In this document: positions 25,237 to 36,885 of the stretch, one piece after another
Position numbering within the stretch: position 1 is the stretch's first letter
How the letters are laid out: every line of letters begins with the position of its first letter
Source of the DNA: Sciurus carolinensis
Taxonomy: Eukaryota; Chordata; Mammalia; Rodentia; Sciuridae
Length of the DNA stretch: 64,000 nucleotides
Direction: 5' to 3'
Assembly (NCBI RefSeq): GCF_902686445.1
Contig: NW_025920104.1
Location: 248,001 to 312,000 of the forward strand
The notes under the pieces: model-generated
The model's database searches: none
Told to the model about the DNA's origin: nothing
What the model saw: the letters and a program-made list of their open reading frames with translations, nothing else
Translations under genes and position numbers: made by a program

Positions 25237-25400
25237 TCTATTTTGGTACAAGGGATTGAACCTGAGCCACATCTGCTTTTCTTTAATTTTTATTTTGAGG
25301 CAGGGTCTAGCTAAATTGCTGAGGCTGGTTTCAAGCCTGCCATCCTGCCTCAGCATCCTGAGTCACTGGGATTAAAGGCATTTACACCATGCCTGATTTA
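25204..25400 (-). repeat. (TTTA)n tract and B1-ID composite SINE
   Basis: Seven to eight TTTA units at about 25208-25239 are the complement of the SINE tail. Then comes ID-like gattgaacctgagccacatc and reverse B1 (aattgctgaggctggtttca, tgagtcactgggattaaagg). Confidence 0.85.
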
Positions 25401-25749
25401 AACCAATTTTGAATAATTCACTTCTTAAATAAAATGGTATAATGACATGTTTATACGCAGTTCACTTATTTCTTATATTTAATGTATGCAGCTAATTTAC
25501 AGTTACCATGTGTCCCATGTTCCAATATATAAAATTTGTCTATAAGATATTTATCTGTCAGTACTTTTAATTATATCATAGTATTTCACTATACATTAAA
25601 AAATAATTTCTTTCCACTGAATATGTTACTTTTAGAAATAATTTTTGAAGATCTAATTATCTTCTGGTCACCTATTATTTCTATCTGCTTTTATTTATTA
25701 AAATTACTCTTATACAACTTTGGTTTTAAAATAGTCTAAATAAATATAC
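25401..25749. other. Intron of the CDK17-like copy
   Basis: AT-rich, nothing recognised. A 67-codon plus-strand frame at 25536-25739 is hydrophobic only because the DNA is T-rich. Confidence 0.5.
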
Positions 25750-25864
25750 CTTCTCTTATTGCTGTACTGGGTGTGCATTCTTCATTTTCCAAACAGAGCT
25801 CTTTTAATTCCACCAAATTCTCTGTCAGTTTACTTCTTCCTTTATAAACTGCTGCATATATGCC
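25750..25864 (-). pseudogene. CDK17-like pseudogene, exon with the PCTAIRE helix
   Basis: 115 bp, minus strand, acceptor gttttatag, donor gtatat. It encodes [20 protein letters not shown], then [18 protein letters not shown]. It covers the glycine-rich loop (family GTYATVYKG), beta-3 with the ATP-binding lysine (VALKEI has become VELKEL, lysine kept) and the cyclin-contacting helix. The signature PCTAIRE reads PSTAIRE here. The 38 codons are open and the length is as expected. The KLTENL segment separates CDK17 from other PCTAIRE kinases only weakly. The N-terminal exon at 34970 is the better discriminator. Confidence 0.93.
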
Positions 25865-26897
25865 CTATAAAACATATTTTGGAGGAAAAAGTCAAGAGTA
25901 CCATAAGAGGGTAACAATGAAGAACAATAAAGAGACCTACCTGAATTTCTAATTTGTAAACATGGTGAACTCCATCTTGCAAAGAAACTCCACAATGTTC
26001 AGTATTAGACTTTCTTATAGCAAAGATGACTTTCAGTTACATACGCGCAACTTTCAGGTTTTTGTAAGATTAAAAGTGTCTCAAAAGTATAAAACAAGAA
26101 TTTAATTTACTTTTGGTGTTTTATTTCAAATTAAGATTTGGATCAATAGTATTAAAATCAAAGGTGCATTCTCTGTAATGGTATATGAAGACTGTCACTG
26201 AGCACATTAAATGAAAGAATCATTATACTGTTAAATCAAAAGAGGTTTTACCCAGGTTTCCAAACTTTTCAAAATTTTTGCACATTAGTTATTTAAAAAA
26301 GAAAAGAATATTCCCTGTCTATTACTTACTAAGTCTATTATTTTCCTTCCTGCTGTTTCTTTTCTATTACTTCTACCTTTTTTTTTATTACTTACTGTTT
26401 ATTTATTACTTTTCACTTATTATTTTCTTGCTCTTTATTACTGTGGAAGATAGAATGTTTCTAAATTAGTAGCATTACAGACAGTGACAAGTTAAAGAAA
26501 AAAGCATAGTTTAAGATTGTCTTAACATTCAATAAAATATTTTTATTTCTAAAGTTATTTTTAAGAAACTTTAACTCATGCAATTTCTCATGACAGCACA
26601 GACAGGAGACTGCTAGGAGACTAAACAAACAGATGCCTATTGTGTTACCAAGAAAGCAAAATATTTTCCATTTCTTTCAATAAAATATTTTAAGCCTATT
26701 AAAAATTACACATTTCCTCTCAAACTGATAGGATACTTTCAAGAATTGAAAGTTTCATTCCTCCTAATTTTGTTACCTTTTCAGAGCAAGATATAATTCT
26801 TTAGACAATCATGTTCACAATTTTCCAGGTTGGCCAAACCATACACTTAGATGATGAACAAGAAAGTCTTACATTTTTAAAATAAGAATTTACTTAC

Positions 26898-26954
26898 CTT
26901 TCCAAGTTTTTCTAATTTGATGTAGGTTTCCATCTTCCCAAGCCCAATTTCTGA
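26898..26954 (-). pseudogene. CDK17-like pseudogene, exon at the start of the kinase domain
   Basis: 57 bp, minus strand, acceptor gcttgcag, donor gtaagtaa. Encodes SEIGLGKMETYIKLEKLGK in 19 open codons. This is the beta-1 strand entry of the kinase domain (family GFGKMETYIKLEKLGE). The last residue is lysine instead of the family's glutamate. Splice sites on both sides are good. Confidence 0.93.
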
Positions 26955-27220
26955 CTGCAAGCAAAACTATGATAAGTTGAGTATTTATTCTTAAAATTTT
27001 ATCTCTTTCTCAACATCTAATACTCTCCAATTCTACATTGTTTAAGAATAAAAATAGTTGGTTACAGACAAATTGTTGAACATCTCTCATGTTTCAAAAT
27101 ATACTTGATGTTGGAATATTGAAAAGGTAAAAAGCATCAGTATTCATAATTGAAACAGTCAACCTACCTTACATATGGATAGGATAATGGCCTGCTGTGA
27201 ATGCCTTGTTTTATTTTAAG
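26955..27220. other. Intron of the CDK17-like copy
   Basis: Nothing recognised. Confidence 0.5.
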
Positions 27221-27545
27221 AACCCAAATTTTAAACTACCACAGACTTTAAGATAATAAAGAATGTTATAAAATTACTATTTGATTTTTCTTTTAACAAA
27301 ATCACAAAAAAGCAGGGCTGGGAATATGACTCAGTTGGTAGAGTGCTTACCTTGCAAACACAAGAATCCAAATTTTAAACTACCAGTTTTACTTTAAGAT
27401 ACTAAAGAATCTTATAAAATTACTATTTGATTTTTCTTCTAATGAAATCACAAAATATTAGGGCTAGGTATATAGCTCAGTTGATAGAGTGCTTGCCTTG
27501 CAAACACAAGGCCCTGGGTTCAATCCCCACTACCGAAAAAAATTA
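27221..27545 (+). repeat. Tandem duplication carrying ID SINE copies
   Basis: Unit 1 (27221-27364) and unit 2 (27365-27510) are about 85-90% alike by eye. Both begin aa-cccaaattttaaactacc with a c/t change, contain aaaattactatttgattttt, and end in the first half of an ID SINE (…ttgcaaacacaag). Only unit 2 goes on into the rest of the ID and its A-rich tail. The copies have diverged, so the duplication is not recent. Confidence 0.88.
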
Positions 27546-27624
27546 TAATAATAATAACTTTCTGACCAATCTTTAAATTTCCATGCAACCTTGAAACCAA
27601 AAAGGTGGTACAAAGATGAGTTTC

Positions 27625-28444
27625 ATGTTCTTCAGAGACATATTTGGGTAGTCCTAGGATGGCGGCTGGCATTGAGCCAAGAGGTGGTACATAATTAGTG
27701 TTAACATGGCGTGTGATCTACTTTTGCCTGATTAGTTAATGTCTCCTCTGCACTAGTGGTCAACATATATTCTTCATTCTTTCTTGATTGGTACTGTGGC
27801 ACATGCTCCATCCGTGCTACTTAATCCTAAGCTGATTGGCTGCCTTAGGTAAATAAGACAGACCTATAGGAAGCACCTCTGATAAGTAGCACCTCTGATA
27901 GATTGCAGAATGCAGGTTGCAGATGGCAGAACACAGGACTAAGCAGTCACCTCTAGGTCACAGGTCACAGATCCCAGAATGAAGATGGCAGAGTGTGGGG
28001 CTCACAGGTCACAGATCACAGAATGAAGGATTGGCAGGACTAAGCAGACAAATGTAGATAGCAGAATGAAGGTTGTAGGATGCAGGCCACATGCCGCAAA
28101 CTACACACCGCACCTCCAAAAAGTGACCCAACTTTAAGAAGCAGTAGACCTTTGATAAGTATAGCCTCTCTGAAAGAGTAGCACTTCTAAAATTAAGCAA
28201 AGTCTCTCTTCCTCTAAGCAAAGTCTCTCTTCCTTTAAGCAAAGTCTCTTTTCCTCTCAAAGCCTCTCTTCCTCTCAAAGCCTCTCTTCCTCTAAAACTA
28301 AAAGTAAGCAAAGTCTTTCTTCCTCTATAAACTAGCAAACAAGCAAACAAGCAAGGAAGTAGCCCAGATAAAGATAATAGAAGTAGTTCAGTTCCAGTCC
28401 ACCTCTGATAAATTACTGCAAGATTGTTGCTGCAGGTGGCAACA
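27625..28444 (+). mobile_element. LTR-like element with internal short repeats
   Basis: Begins near the segment aggatggcggctggcattga, which resembles the 5' part of the other class II LTRs here, and ends near gttgctgcaggtggcaaca. Inside are repeats of a cacctctgataagtag type, of ggtcacagat-type phrases at about 27950-28020, and about six copies of aagcaaagtctctcttcctc at 28195-28325. The same sequence occurs in reverse at 56757-57110, which shows that it is an interspersed family. I found no secure target-site duplication, so boundaries are approximate. A 148-codon minus-strand frame at 28009-28455 comes from the short repeats and is not a gene. Confidence 0.72.
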
Positions 28445-31400
28445 AGGTTCTCCAATCATAATACATTTAAAAACAAAACCAATTTACATTCTACTGTAGA
28501 TCAGGAAACATGCAAACACAAATCCAGTAATGTAAGTCTCATTTTCTCTCCTTAAAAGTTTAAAAGTGAGTTCTTAAACTCTTTCTTTTAAACCTTAAAC
28601 TCACTAATTATTTTTTATGGAGTCAACAAATGAGGTAGATGGAATATATCAAAATATGTCACAAAAACAATATATCCAATATATATTTTAAAAGAAAATT
28701 TAAAAAAGTATGCAACCTTTACATCAAAGATTGGAAAAACAATATAGACAGGTGGAAAATAGGAACTGAAAGAACAAAATTTAAAAAAAATATTAAACAG
28801 AAGCCAAGAATAAGAATTTCCTTAAATTTTTTTCTAAAATACCTTTGCAATACATGATACAATAATAATCTAAAAAAGGATTCACTTCTTTTGTAGAAGA
28901 TGCTAATGTCTTTAAATAAAATGCTAGTGAAAGGAAATAATGCATAACTTCAGTTTTCATAGGTATATAAATCATTTTAAATTATTAAAATATTGCATTG
29001 TACTCCAGCCCTAGAGAATCAAATTTGCAATTTTTCTGGAGCTGTCAAATAAAATAAAACTGATACTTGGCATCACTTACTACTTTAGACAAAACAATAA
29101 TCTTTCCAAAGTTGAATGGCCAAAAGTAGAAGAGGTTCCACCAAGGAATTGTTTTTATACTTTTGTTACAATGACATATACCAAGTTAAAATGATGTAGA
29201 AAACTGCAGGTTCAACTAAGAAGTGCTTAATTCAATCTCAAAAACTAAAACTCTAATCATAGGTACAATGCTACTACATGACTGAAAAACTGCTTCCATT
29301 TGCTTTTATTGTTACCTTTTTACTTTATGTATATGATGCTTTTCATGAAAAACATGATATTAGAAAAATGAAGTTTTAAAACATCATATACTACCTAGCC
29401 AGGTACTGCTTTGTATGTAATTTATTATTTACTAAGTTCTTGCTTTCTACTACCAATAGTTGTGCAGAATAATGAAGCAAAACTAAAAGATACAACAATT
29501 TCCAGAAACAAATGAAGATTTTTACTTCAGTATGGAAAATGTCGCCAACAGTCCCCTCTCTGATTCCAATAATTTTTCACATTATATTAAACTTTACAAG
29601 TTTAAGAAACTATGATAAAATGACATTATTTTCTTATACATGTGTGGTCTTCAGATGTTTAAACTTACAAACATATAACTACTGCATTTTCAACTTAAAT
29701 TTTAAGTTTTGGGTCATCTTTTACTGAGGGAAAATAACACTAGGTTGAAAACAAACATAAGCCAATATAAACAAAATAATGAGTATCCATGAAAAAAATG
29801 CACATAAAGTCATTGTCTATAATAAAGATAAGTTCAGGAGAAGACATGAGTGACCAAGAAACCTTTTCTTCTCACTAGTAGGAAAATTTTCTTACTCATT
29901 TGTGTATCTTAAGCAAATATTAGAATGCCCTTAATATGAAGTACACTTTGGTCTAGTAGTGATCATGACAAAAACAATGCAGTTTGCTTTAAAGATTATG
30001 CCAGTGAAAAAATAGGTTACATAAGTGATTGACTATAAATTAATGGTTTGAAAGATGAAAAGTGACTGTACAGTGTAAGGAATAACTTGAAAAGGATACA
30101 TGAAAGACTTAAGAACCATTCTTCAGAGAATAAAAATTAATGACATTAGAATATACTGAAACTCTTTTTTTTTTAAGTAACTGGTTGGCAATAATTAACT
30201 GTGTATTTCAGCTAGCAGAGGGGATTTTGAATGTTCCCAAAACAGAGAAATAGTGAATATTTAAGGTGATAGATATGCCAGTTAATCTCATCTAATTAGC
30301 ACACATTTATACAGGTATTGAAATGTCAAAATACCAAATAAATCTATAAAATTATGTGCCCATTAAAATAAATTTATATATAAACAAAAACAATTATTAT
30401 ACTGCAATTATGAATAATCAGTCTCTAATATAAACAGCACTACTGAATTCCACCCATGCAAGCAGATGGAGAATTCAAGCAAAAGGCAATTACATTAGTG
30501 AACTATCAGATCTTAATTCAAAGAGTAAAGCATACTGCAATATCCCCACATTTTAAACCCCAAATAGTAATTACTATAATTAATAAATTTTTAAATGGAA
30601 TATTTAGACAAATATGATGGCATTTTTATCTGCTGAACACAAGATTAACAGCAGATATAATCACTAGCTTATTTACATGCTCTCCAGTGGAAATTATTCA
30701 GAGAACAGAAGACAATTCTCATTTACTCAACATTTACCAAGCACATTAGTTGCTGAGCATACAGTGAAGAAGACACACATGATCCCCGCTTTCCTGAGTT
30801 CACAATCTAGAATGAGTTGCACCTTATTTTGAATTAAACCTTTGAAAGTTGCACAAAAACAGAAATGATAGCTAAAAAAGGTACAGTGAACTTTGTATTT
30901 TAATATAATATAAATACTCCCTTAATTCTGCTTTCCAGACAAAAGACAATTATTTTTCTGATAGTTCATTGTTCTAAGAAAATACTTCACTTTTTGACAG
31001 TCCATATAAATTCCTATTCTTATAGCTCTTACAGCAAAAGCACGTGAACACTAAAAATATACATACACAAGATAAATTACAACTTGTAATAGTTTCTCCT
31101 ATAATTCAGTGTACTTTGTAAGCTGTAGCAAGTGTAACAAGAGAGTTTTAGCTAGCTTTGTTTCTAGCAACATAATTCATGCATCACAGTCATGAAACTG
31201 TATTAATAAGGTGGAGATGCATTTCCATTTTAGCTTTAGAACAAGTGAAGAATATGCTGAGGTTCTACAGGCGCCATGTTAAAGGTGAGTATGTATTGAA
31301 AAACACTGTGGACAGCAGGAGGTTACTTCAAACACCCATTACCCTCCCTGTGAGAATTACTGAATTGTTCTGTTTGACAACATTGTGTTTTGCTTGTTGA

Positions 31401-33005
31401 CATGTGGGAACAGAAGAGACTGAAAACCTCAATTTTACTCACCATTTTTTTCTTACAAAAATTATTAGTATAGGGATGAGAAATCCACACAGAGGAAAGA
31501 AATAAGAACTTCTAATGTGCTAATATCTAATTTTAATATGATGACATTAATGTTCATATAGACTTTCATTCTATTGAATGAAAAAAAAGCTCATAAAACT
31601 TGTACTGGGTTTGCTATTATTGGAAATGCAACAAAACTCAGATGAATTCTCACTATTGGCATATAAGGTTTCCCATTAGTTTAATATTTTACTGTGTTGA
31701 GAATACTTCATTTATTATAAGCCATATATAAGTATTACATAATATTTCCCAATCCAATAATCAGTATCTTTAATATGAGATATTATTACTAAATATAACA
31801 TTGTATTGTGGATGGGATTCTGAGACAAAAATTGTTGGTAGTAAAAAGCTAGTGAAAGCTGAATAAAATGTGGAGTTTACTAAATAGTAATGTACCAATA
31901 TTTGTTCTTTAGTTGTACAAAATGTATTAAAGTAACCTTCTACAAATAATAGGAATAACTGGGTATGTGGTAAAATCACTGTATTACCTTTGTAATTTCT
32001 CTGCTAATCTAAAATTAGAACAGTTTAATTAAATAGAAAGTCAATAGAAAGGATGAAGTTAAGAAAAGAAGACTGAATACAAAAAAGTTTATAGGTATAA
32101 CAGATATTTCAATAACCCTGAGCAGATGAGATGGGAAAAAAATGGCAACATGATTGAAAAGAAGAGGGTAAGTGCAGACAGATTTTCATGATTGTTAATC
32201 AGAAAATGGGGGAGTTTCAGGTTTACAGCATTTGGTTTTTCTATTATGTAGAAGAAATCAGCTCCTTGCTTAGAGTAAGACAGTGCTATATGCAAAACTG
32301 AGGGTCCACTTGAGGTAGATGACCATGGATTTACAGTAGATCCCATCAGCATTCCCTGTCACTCCCTCCAGCAAAAATGAATTCTAGGAATAATTTTCTG
32401 AATTTCCATCTAAGACAAAGGGTAAGTTATGCATGGAAACTTGAACTCTCAATAAATGTGAAGAATATTTGTTTTTACCCAACTGCTTTCCATCCATTCC
32501 TAACCTCACCCTTGATCTTTATAAATGAAGTCTAAGGCTCAGATTTCTATATTGAAGAATAGACCTCGCTGAGGAAAAAAATCTAATTTTAGATACATAA
32601 TGAGTACAGCATCTATGTGAACTTGAATTCTAAGTGTTGTGAAAAATAATTTTCTTTTCCCATCCTTTTTCCCCTAACCCACTCTTTTGCCTATGTCCCA
32701 CCTTCAAATATAAACACAAGGTAAAGATGTTTCATTTTGAATAATAATTTTTAAATATATATTAAAAATCTGCTTAGTAATGTAAATGATAACAAAAGGA
32801 ATTCATGGATAGAAACCAAAATATAGCTGGGATGATTAATCTGAAACTTATAAGCCATTTCAAAATCAAAAAGTATGGGAAATGAATAGGAACAGACAGC
32901 AATAATTTCTAAAACCCCAATTACTAAGCATTCATAAGAGGGTTTCACATAGACACAAGAGACAAGTCTTTTTAAATAACAGCTTTAAGAACTCTATGAT
33001 AAAGG
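28445..33005. other. Long intron of the CDK17-like copy; one expected exon region not found
   Basis: AT-rich. I see no exon for the segment that should link the N-terminal exon at 34970 to the kinase domain exon at 26898. An ancient repeat fragment lies at about 30715-30820 (gagcatacagtgaagaagac). Reading frames are short and featureless. Confidence 0.5.
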
Positions 33006-33076
33006 TTGGGGACAGAGTTCATTGGTAGAGCACTTACTTAGTATGCTGGAGATCCTGGGTAACCCCCCAAAAAAGT
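33006..33076 (+). repeat. ID SINE, degraded
   Basis: ID core ggttggggacagagttcatt and tagagcacttacttagtatg with a truncated 3' end. Confidence 0.75.
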
Positions 33077-33654
33077 TATTACATGCTATTAAATCATTAT
33101 TTTCTTCCCAATCAGAACAAACATAATTGAGAATTCATCTAAGTACAAATCTTTTATAAAAATTGATAGCCAAAGAAAACTTTTGACCAGAAAAAAAAGT
33201 GAAAAAATATATTCTAAAATATTATAAGCACTGATGTGCAAAACTATGATAATCACAGACATGTATCAAAATCAAGTTGATTACGCTTTACACTTTGTCA
33301 GTGTGTTCAGAGTGTATACAGAATAAAGTAATTATACACTTTAGAATATCTAATCAAAACAGAAGCTTTTGTGAATAAAAAAATCCCATTATATAATATA
33401 TGGAAAGGAGATAAACAACTGTGAGAACCTCACAGGTAATCATTAAGTTCCTCCCTCAGACACAAAGTTCAACTGGGTACCATGTCCTGTCTACTTTCTC
33501 TTCAGCATGACCTCTAGTGTCTGAGTTCTACTATCTATTTCCATATGATGGCCACACTATCTATAATTTTGAATAAGTTCCTCATTCATCTACAAGCTTC
33601 TTGTCTATCTTTTCCTCTAGTGCATTGTCTCTATTTTTCCTGAAACTCTTATTT

Positions 33655-34030
33655 GAAAGAAAAGTGTGATCATGTCAGTCCTTGTTTAAATAAACACTTT
33701 TTATTACATGAGATGTTCAGACTCCTTGACTTGATATGTCATGCTTTTTATAATCTGGTTCATCCTATTCTTTCAAATCCTATTTTTAAAATAAATTATT
33801 ACATATTGACCCTTCTTATCTGTTGCAATTTTCTTAATATAACATACATATTCCTATCTTTGGGTTTATTACATAAAATTTTGAATGCTCCTCATTCATA
33901 GATTCATGTTCAAATTGAAAAATTTCTACCAATGTTTCAAGGACCACCTCAAGTGCTTCCTTCTCTGAAGTATTGTGATTTGCAGAACACTTATTTTTTG
34001 CCCATTTTATTTATTACAACACTTTATACG
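33655..34030. repeat. L2-like ancient LINE fragment
   Basis: Phrases such as agactccttgacttgatatg, ataatctggttcatcc and aggaccacctcaagtgcttc recall the L2 3' region. Strongly diverged and orientation not assigned. Confidence 0.5.
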
Positions 34031-34179
34031 TATCCCTAGTAAAGGACTCTAGTCATCCAAAAGACAATATGCAATCATCTGAACTTATGACAAATATCAA
34101 AGTGCACCAGGAAAAGCTGTCCTTTCAATGACAACTGCTACATTCTAGAAGATGTTTATAAGATATAAAGCTGACAATG

Positions 34180-34570
34180 TTCCTCTATGTAGAATGTAAA
34201 TAATTCCTATAAATCATTAAGGAAAAGGTAGAAAAACCAGTAGAAAATAGATAACAGATTTGGGCAATTAATTTACAAAAGAGGATACCTAAATGACCAA
34301 CAAACATATTTAAAAGTGTTCACTTAGAAAATAAAATGCAAAATAAAACCACAATGAGACCACTATTTTACCAGAAAAGTTAAAATTAAAAAAGAAAAAG
34401 CCTCAAAAATGGGCAAGAAGACCAATCAGAACAATCATACATTGATGTTGGAAGTAGAAATGTGTTGGAAAACTGTTATTATATTTTCTAGGAATACTGA
34501 ATATGTATATACAATATGAACCAATATTTCCATGAAGTGCTTACATATGTTAAGCAAAAAACATCTGAAT
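34180..34570 (+). mobile_element. Ancient L1 ORF2 3' fragment
   Basis: Matches the mammalian L1 pattern in order: caattaatttacaaaagagg, ccaacaaacatatttaaaag, aaataaaaccacaatgagac. Diverged, non-coding. Confidence 0.7.
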
Positions 34571-34969
34571 TTGAAGTATCCAAATGAATCTCAAAGAGAT
34601 ATAACTGAAATCACATTTTTTGAAAAGAGGACTTTGCTAATGTCCTCTAGAATGATGTCAGACTAGATTTCTGTAATTTAAAAAAATCACTTTTCCTGAA
34701 CAGGGAAACAAAAATGAATATTCTGTGGAGCATAGAATACTATGATTAATGTATACTTGCCTTGGAATAGTAATTAGGAGAAAGGAAATATTCAGAATAC
34801 AATTCATTAATATAATTATAACAGTTCTCCTACAGGTGTCATTTACCTTCATGAAAATTTTCAAATTGCTTTATTTGCTTGATATATGTGTGTGGGGGGT
34901 GTAAATGTGTGTGTTTATATACAAAAAACACACATACAAAGGTATATTTATATATTTTTAAAGTGTTAC
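34571..34969. other. Intron of the CDK17-like copy
   Basis: Nothing recognised apart from a short TG/GT-rich stretch near 34890-34915. Confidence 0.5.
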
Positions 34970-35103
34970 CTCCATTGAGATCCATTTATGTTTTTGATTT
35001 CTGTGACAAACACCTGTAGGTGACTGAACTTCATCAGATGACTTCCCAGAAGCTTGGTCACTCTCAATATCTGATACCATTTGTAGATATTTGTGAACAA
35101 TAT
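34970..35103 (-). pseudogene. CDK17-like pseudogene, N-terminal regulatory exon
   Basis: 134 bp, minus strand, acceptor tctgatacag, donor gtaaca. 44 open codons read IVHKYLQMVSDIESDQASGK, then SSDEVQSPTGVC, then HRNQKHKWISME. The SSDEVQSPTGVC block belongs to the N-terminal extension of PCTAIRE kinases, and the surrounding residues fit CDK17 better than CDK16 or CDK18. The basic RNRIHRRISME motif has changed to RNQKHKWISME. Confidence 0.92.
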
Positions 35104-35804
35104 CTGTATCAGAAAATGAGACAATATTTAACTTAACAAATATTTTATCCTACTATGTAATTAATTATTATTGCAGGTAACATAGACAACCAACATACAA
35201 AAACCAGAGCATTACCATCTTTTATAGTTGAGTTTTTATGTGTGCAGTTAAGAGATCAAAACATTAACTCAAAGCCCTGACCTGGAGTGTTTTGATTTCC
35301 TCCATAGCATAGTTCTTGCTACCAACATGACACAAAATGTGTAACAATGGAAAGAACATGCAGTAGCACACCATTACATGGTACTCTGTAATAAATATAC
35401 CACAGAGGTAACTCTTATGACAGAGATAACAATAGTAAGAAGCACTGGAACAATCAGAAATAATGACTCTTGCATATTCTTTACTTTAGTTTTTGAACTT
35501 AATTATAAGTTCATATAATTAAAAAATAACAATAGCCATGTTTAACAGGCAAAATTGCTGCAAATTTAAGAATCATCTCTTTGTGTGAGCTGACAGCAGC
35601 ACACCATTCTGAGAGTCGCACCTATACAGGTAAAGGCTACGTACATTACCTACAGATATAAACTGCATGAGTACATATTTCCAAAATTTATGAAACACAT
35701 AAGGAAATAACCTGCCATGGCAAGAAAGAATGCAAGCACTAGAAAAAATGCTCAGAAACTTTAGAAAATAAAATTATCTAATGAAACAGTAAAATTTTTA
35801 TGTT
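35104..35804. other. Intron of the CDK17-like copy
   Basis: No gene recognised. A slightly GC-richer stretch at 35585-35640 is unexplained. Confidence 0.45.
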
Positions 35805-36001
35805 TAGCTGGGTGTGGTGGCACACACGTGTAATGCTGAGGCAGGAGGATGGTGAGTTCAAAGTCAGTCTCAGAAAAAGCAAGATACTAAGCAATTTGGG
35901 GCAACCTTGTCTGTAAATAAAATATAAAATAGGGTTGGGGATGTGGCTTAGTGGTCTAGTGTCCCTGAGTTCAATCCTGGTTCCCCCAAAATTTTTCAAA
36001 A
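35805..36001 (+). repeat. B1-ID composite SINE
   Basis: B1 part (gctgggtgtggtggcacaca, ctgaggcaggaggatggtga), then ID-like part (gggttggggatgtggcttag) and a short A-rich end. Confidence 0.88.
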
Positions 36002-36083
36002 ACTTTTGAATTGCTGTTTAAAAACATAGCATGTGGCAAAAGTCAAATCAAACATGAATAAAAAAAAAACACCAGAATTGTGA

Positions 36084-36200
36084 TTATGGCTAAGTGATAA
36101 TGTGTGCTCCCAGCACATGTGAGGCACTAGGATCACTTCTTAGCACCACATTAAAAATAAAACAATAAAAGCATTTTGCTCATCTGCAACTAAAAAGTTT
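36084..36200 (+). repeat. Degraded ID-like SINE
   Basis: Weak match: gattatggctaagtgataat, then cacatgtgaggcactaggat and the A-rich tail with acattaaaaataaaacaata. Confidence 0.5.
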
Positions 36201-36674
36201 TTGAAAATTTTAAAAGTAGACACCCCAAAAAATCATCAGGGAAGTAGATATAAAATAAACAGAAACTTTCAGATATGTATTTTCCTGGATATTTAAAAGG
36301 ACACAGTAATAAAAGAGTAACAACTGAGGTGATAATCTAATTATTGTACTAGTCTATAGTGATTATTTCAAACTTTAATGAGGTATAAAATTAAATTAAG
36401 TACCATCCTAAGCTGCCAATCATTTTGAAATTCTGCATGTCCTTCTTATGGGATTTGTTTTCTTTCTGATGGACACATATTCAAATATTACTTCTCTGTA
36501 GTGTCAACAATACCCTTTCTAGAACCTTCCATCTTTCTGATATTCTTCCTACTCTTAATTTGTTTTTTAATTGACAAAGAGAAATCAGATAATAAAGGCT
36601 GACGGACTAAAACCTTACAACATGCATATTCTATAAGCAGAAAGTTAGATAAAGTAGACAAATGAACAAATTAC

Positions 36675-36885
36675 TAAATCTGCTTCCATTTCTGGGCATT
36701 GCCATGAGGGAGCCAAGGCTTCCTCAAATAACACTGTGGGGTCTTTGCAATTGAGTTTCTTGAAAGACTCCATGAAATGGTGGAAGGAGGAATGTTTGCT
36801 GTGAGATCATGGAGGCCTGCCAGTTTTTACCACAGGCTCTGAGGCTCACAGTATTTGAAAATCCTTCCATCACCAGCCCAAGATT
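36675..36885 (-). pseudogene. CDK17-like pseudogene, N-terminal exon, several breaks
   Basis: Minus strand. The 3' part reads LQRPHSVI, a TGA where the family has glycine, then GSLGSLMAMPRNGSRF. Further upstream the family segment KNGRPPTSHSMHSFLHQ can be followed as KTGRPP, stop, SHSKHS in another frame, so at least two stops and one frameshift are present. The donor is a weak GT (gtaatt). The right boundary is approximate because similarity fades. This is the regulatory N-terminal region of CDK17. The first coding exon was not found further right. Confidence 0.85.

Noticed and set aside
25941..26009. Exon-like minus-strand block with AG and GT edges near the kinase exon at 25750
   Set aside because: It reads EHCGVSLQDGVHHVYKLEIQ and has a faint likeness to the beta-1 exon, but the real counterpart is at 26898-26954. 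Probably chance, or at most an old exon copy.
26278..26469. Hydrophobic 63-codon plus-strand frame
   Set aside because: Its Phe/Leu/Tyr content comes from a T-rich stretch with repeated ttattactt words. It is not a membrane protein.
28009..28455. 148-codon minus-strand frame with GRE/RGR repeats
   Set aside because: It is produced by the tandem short repeats of an LTR-like element. The similar frame at 56.6-56.9 kb is the same repeat family, not a conserved protein.
33653..33901. Plus-strand 82-codon frame
   Set aside because: Lies within an L2-like ancient repeat and has no initiation or splice context.
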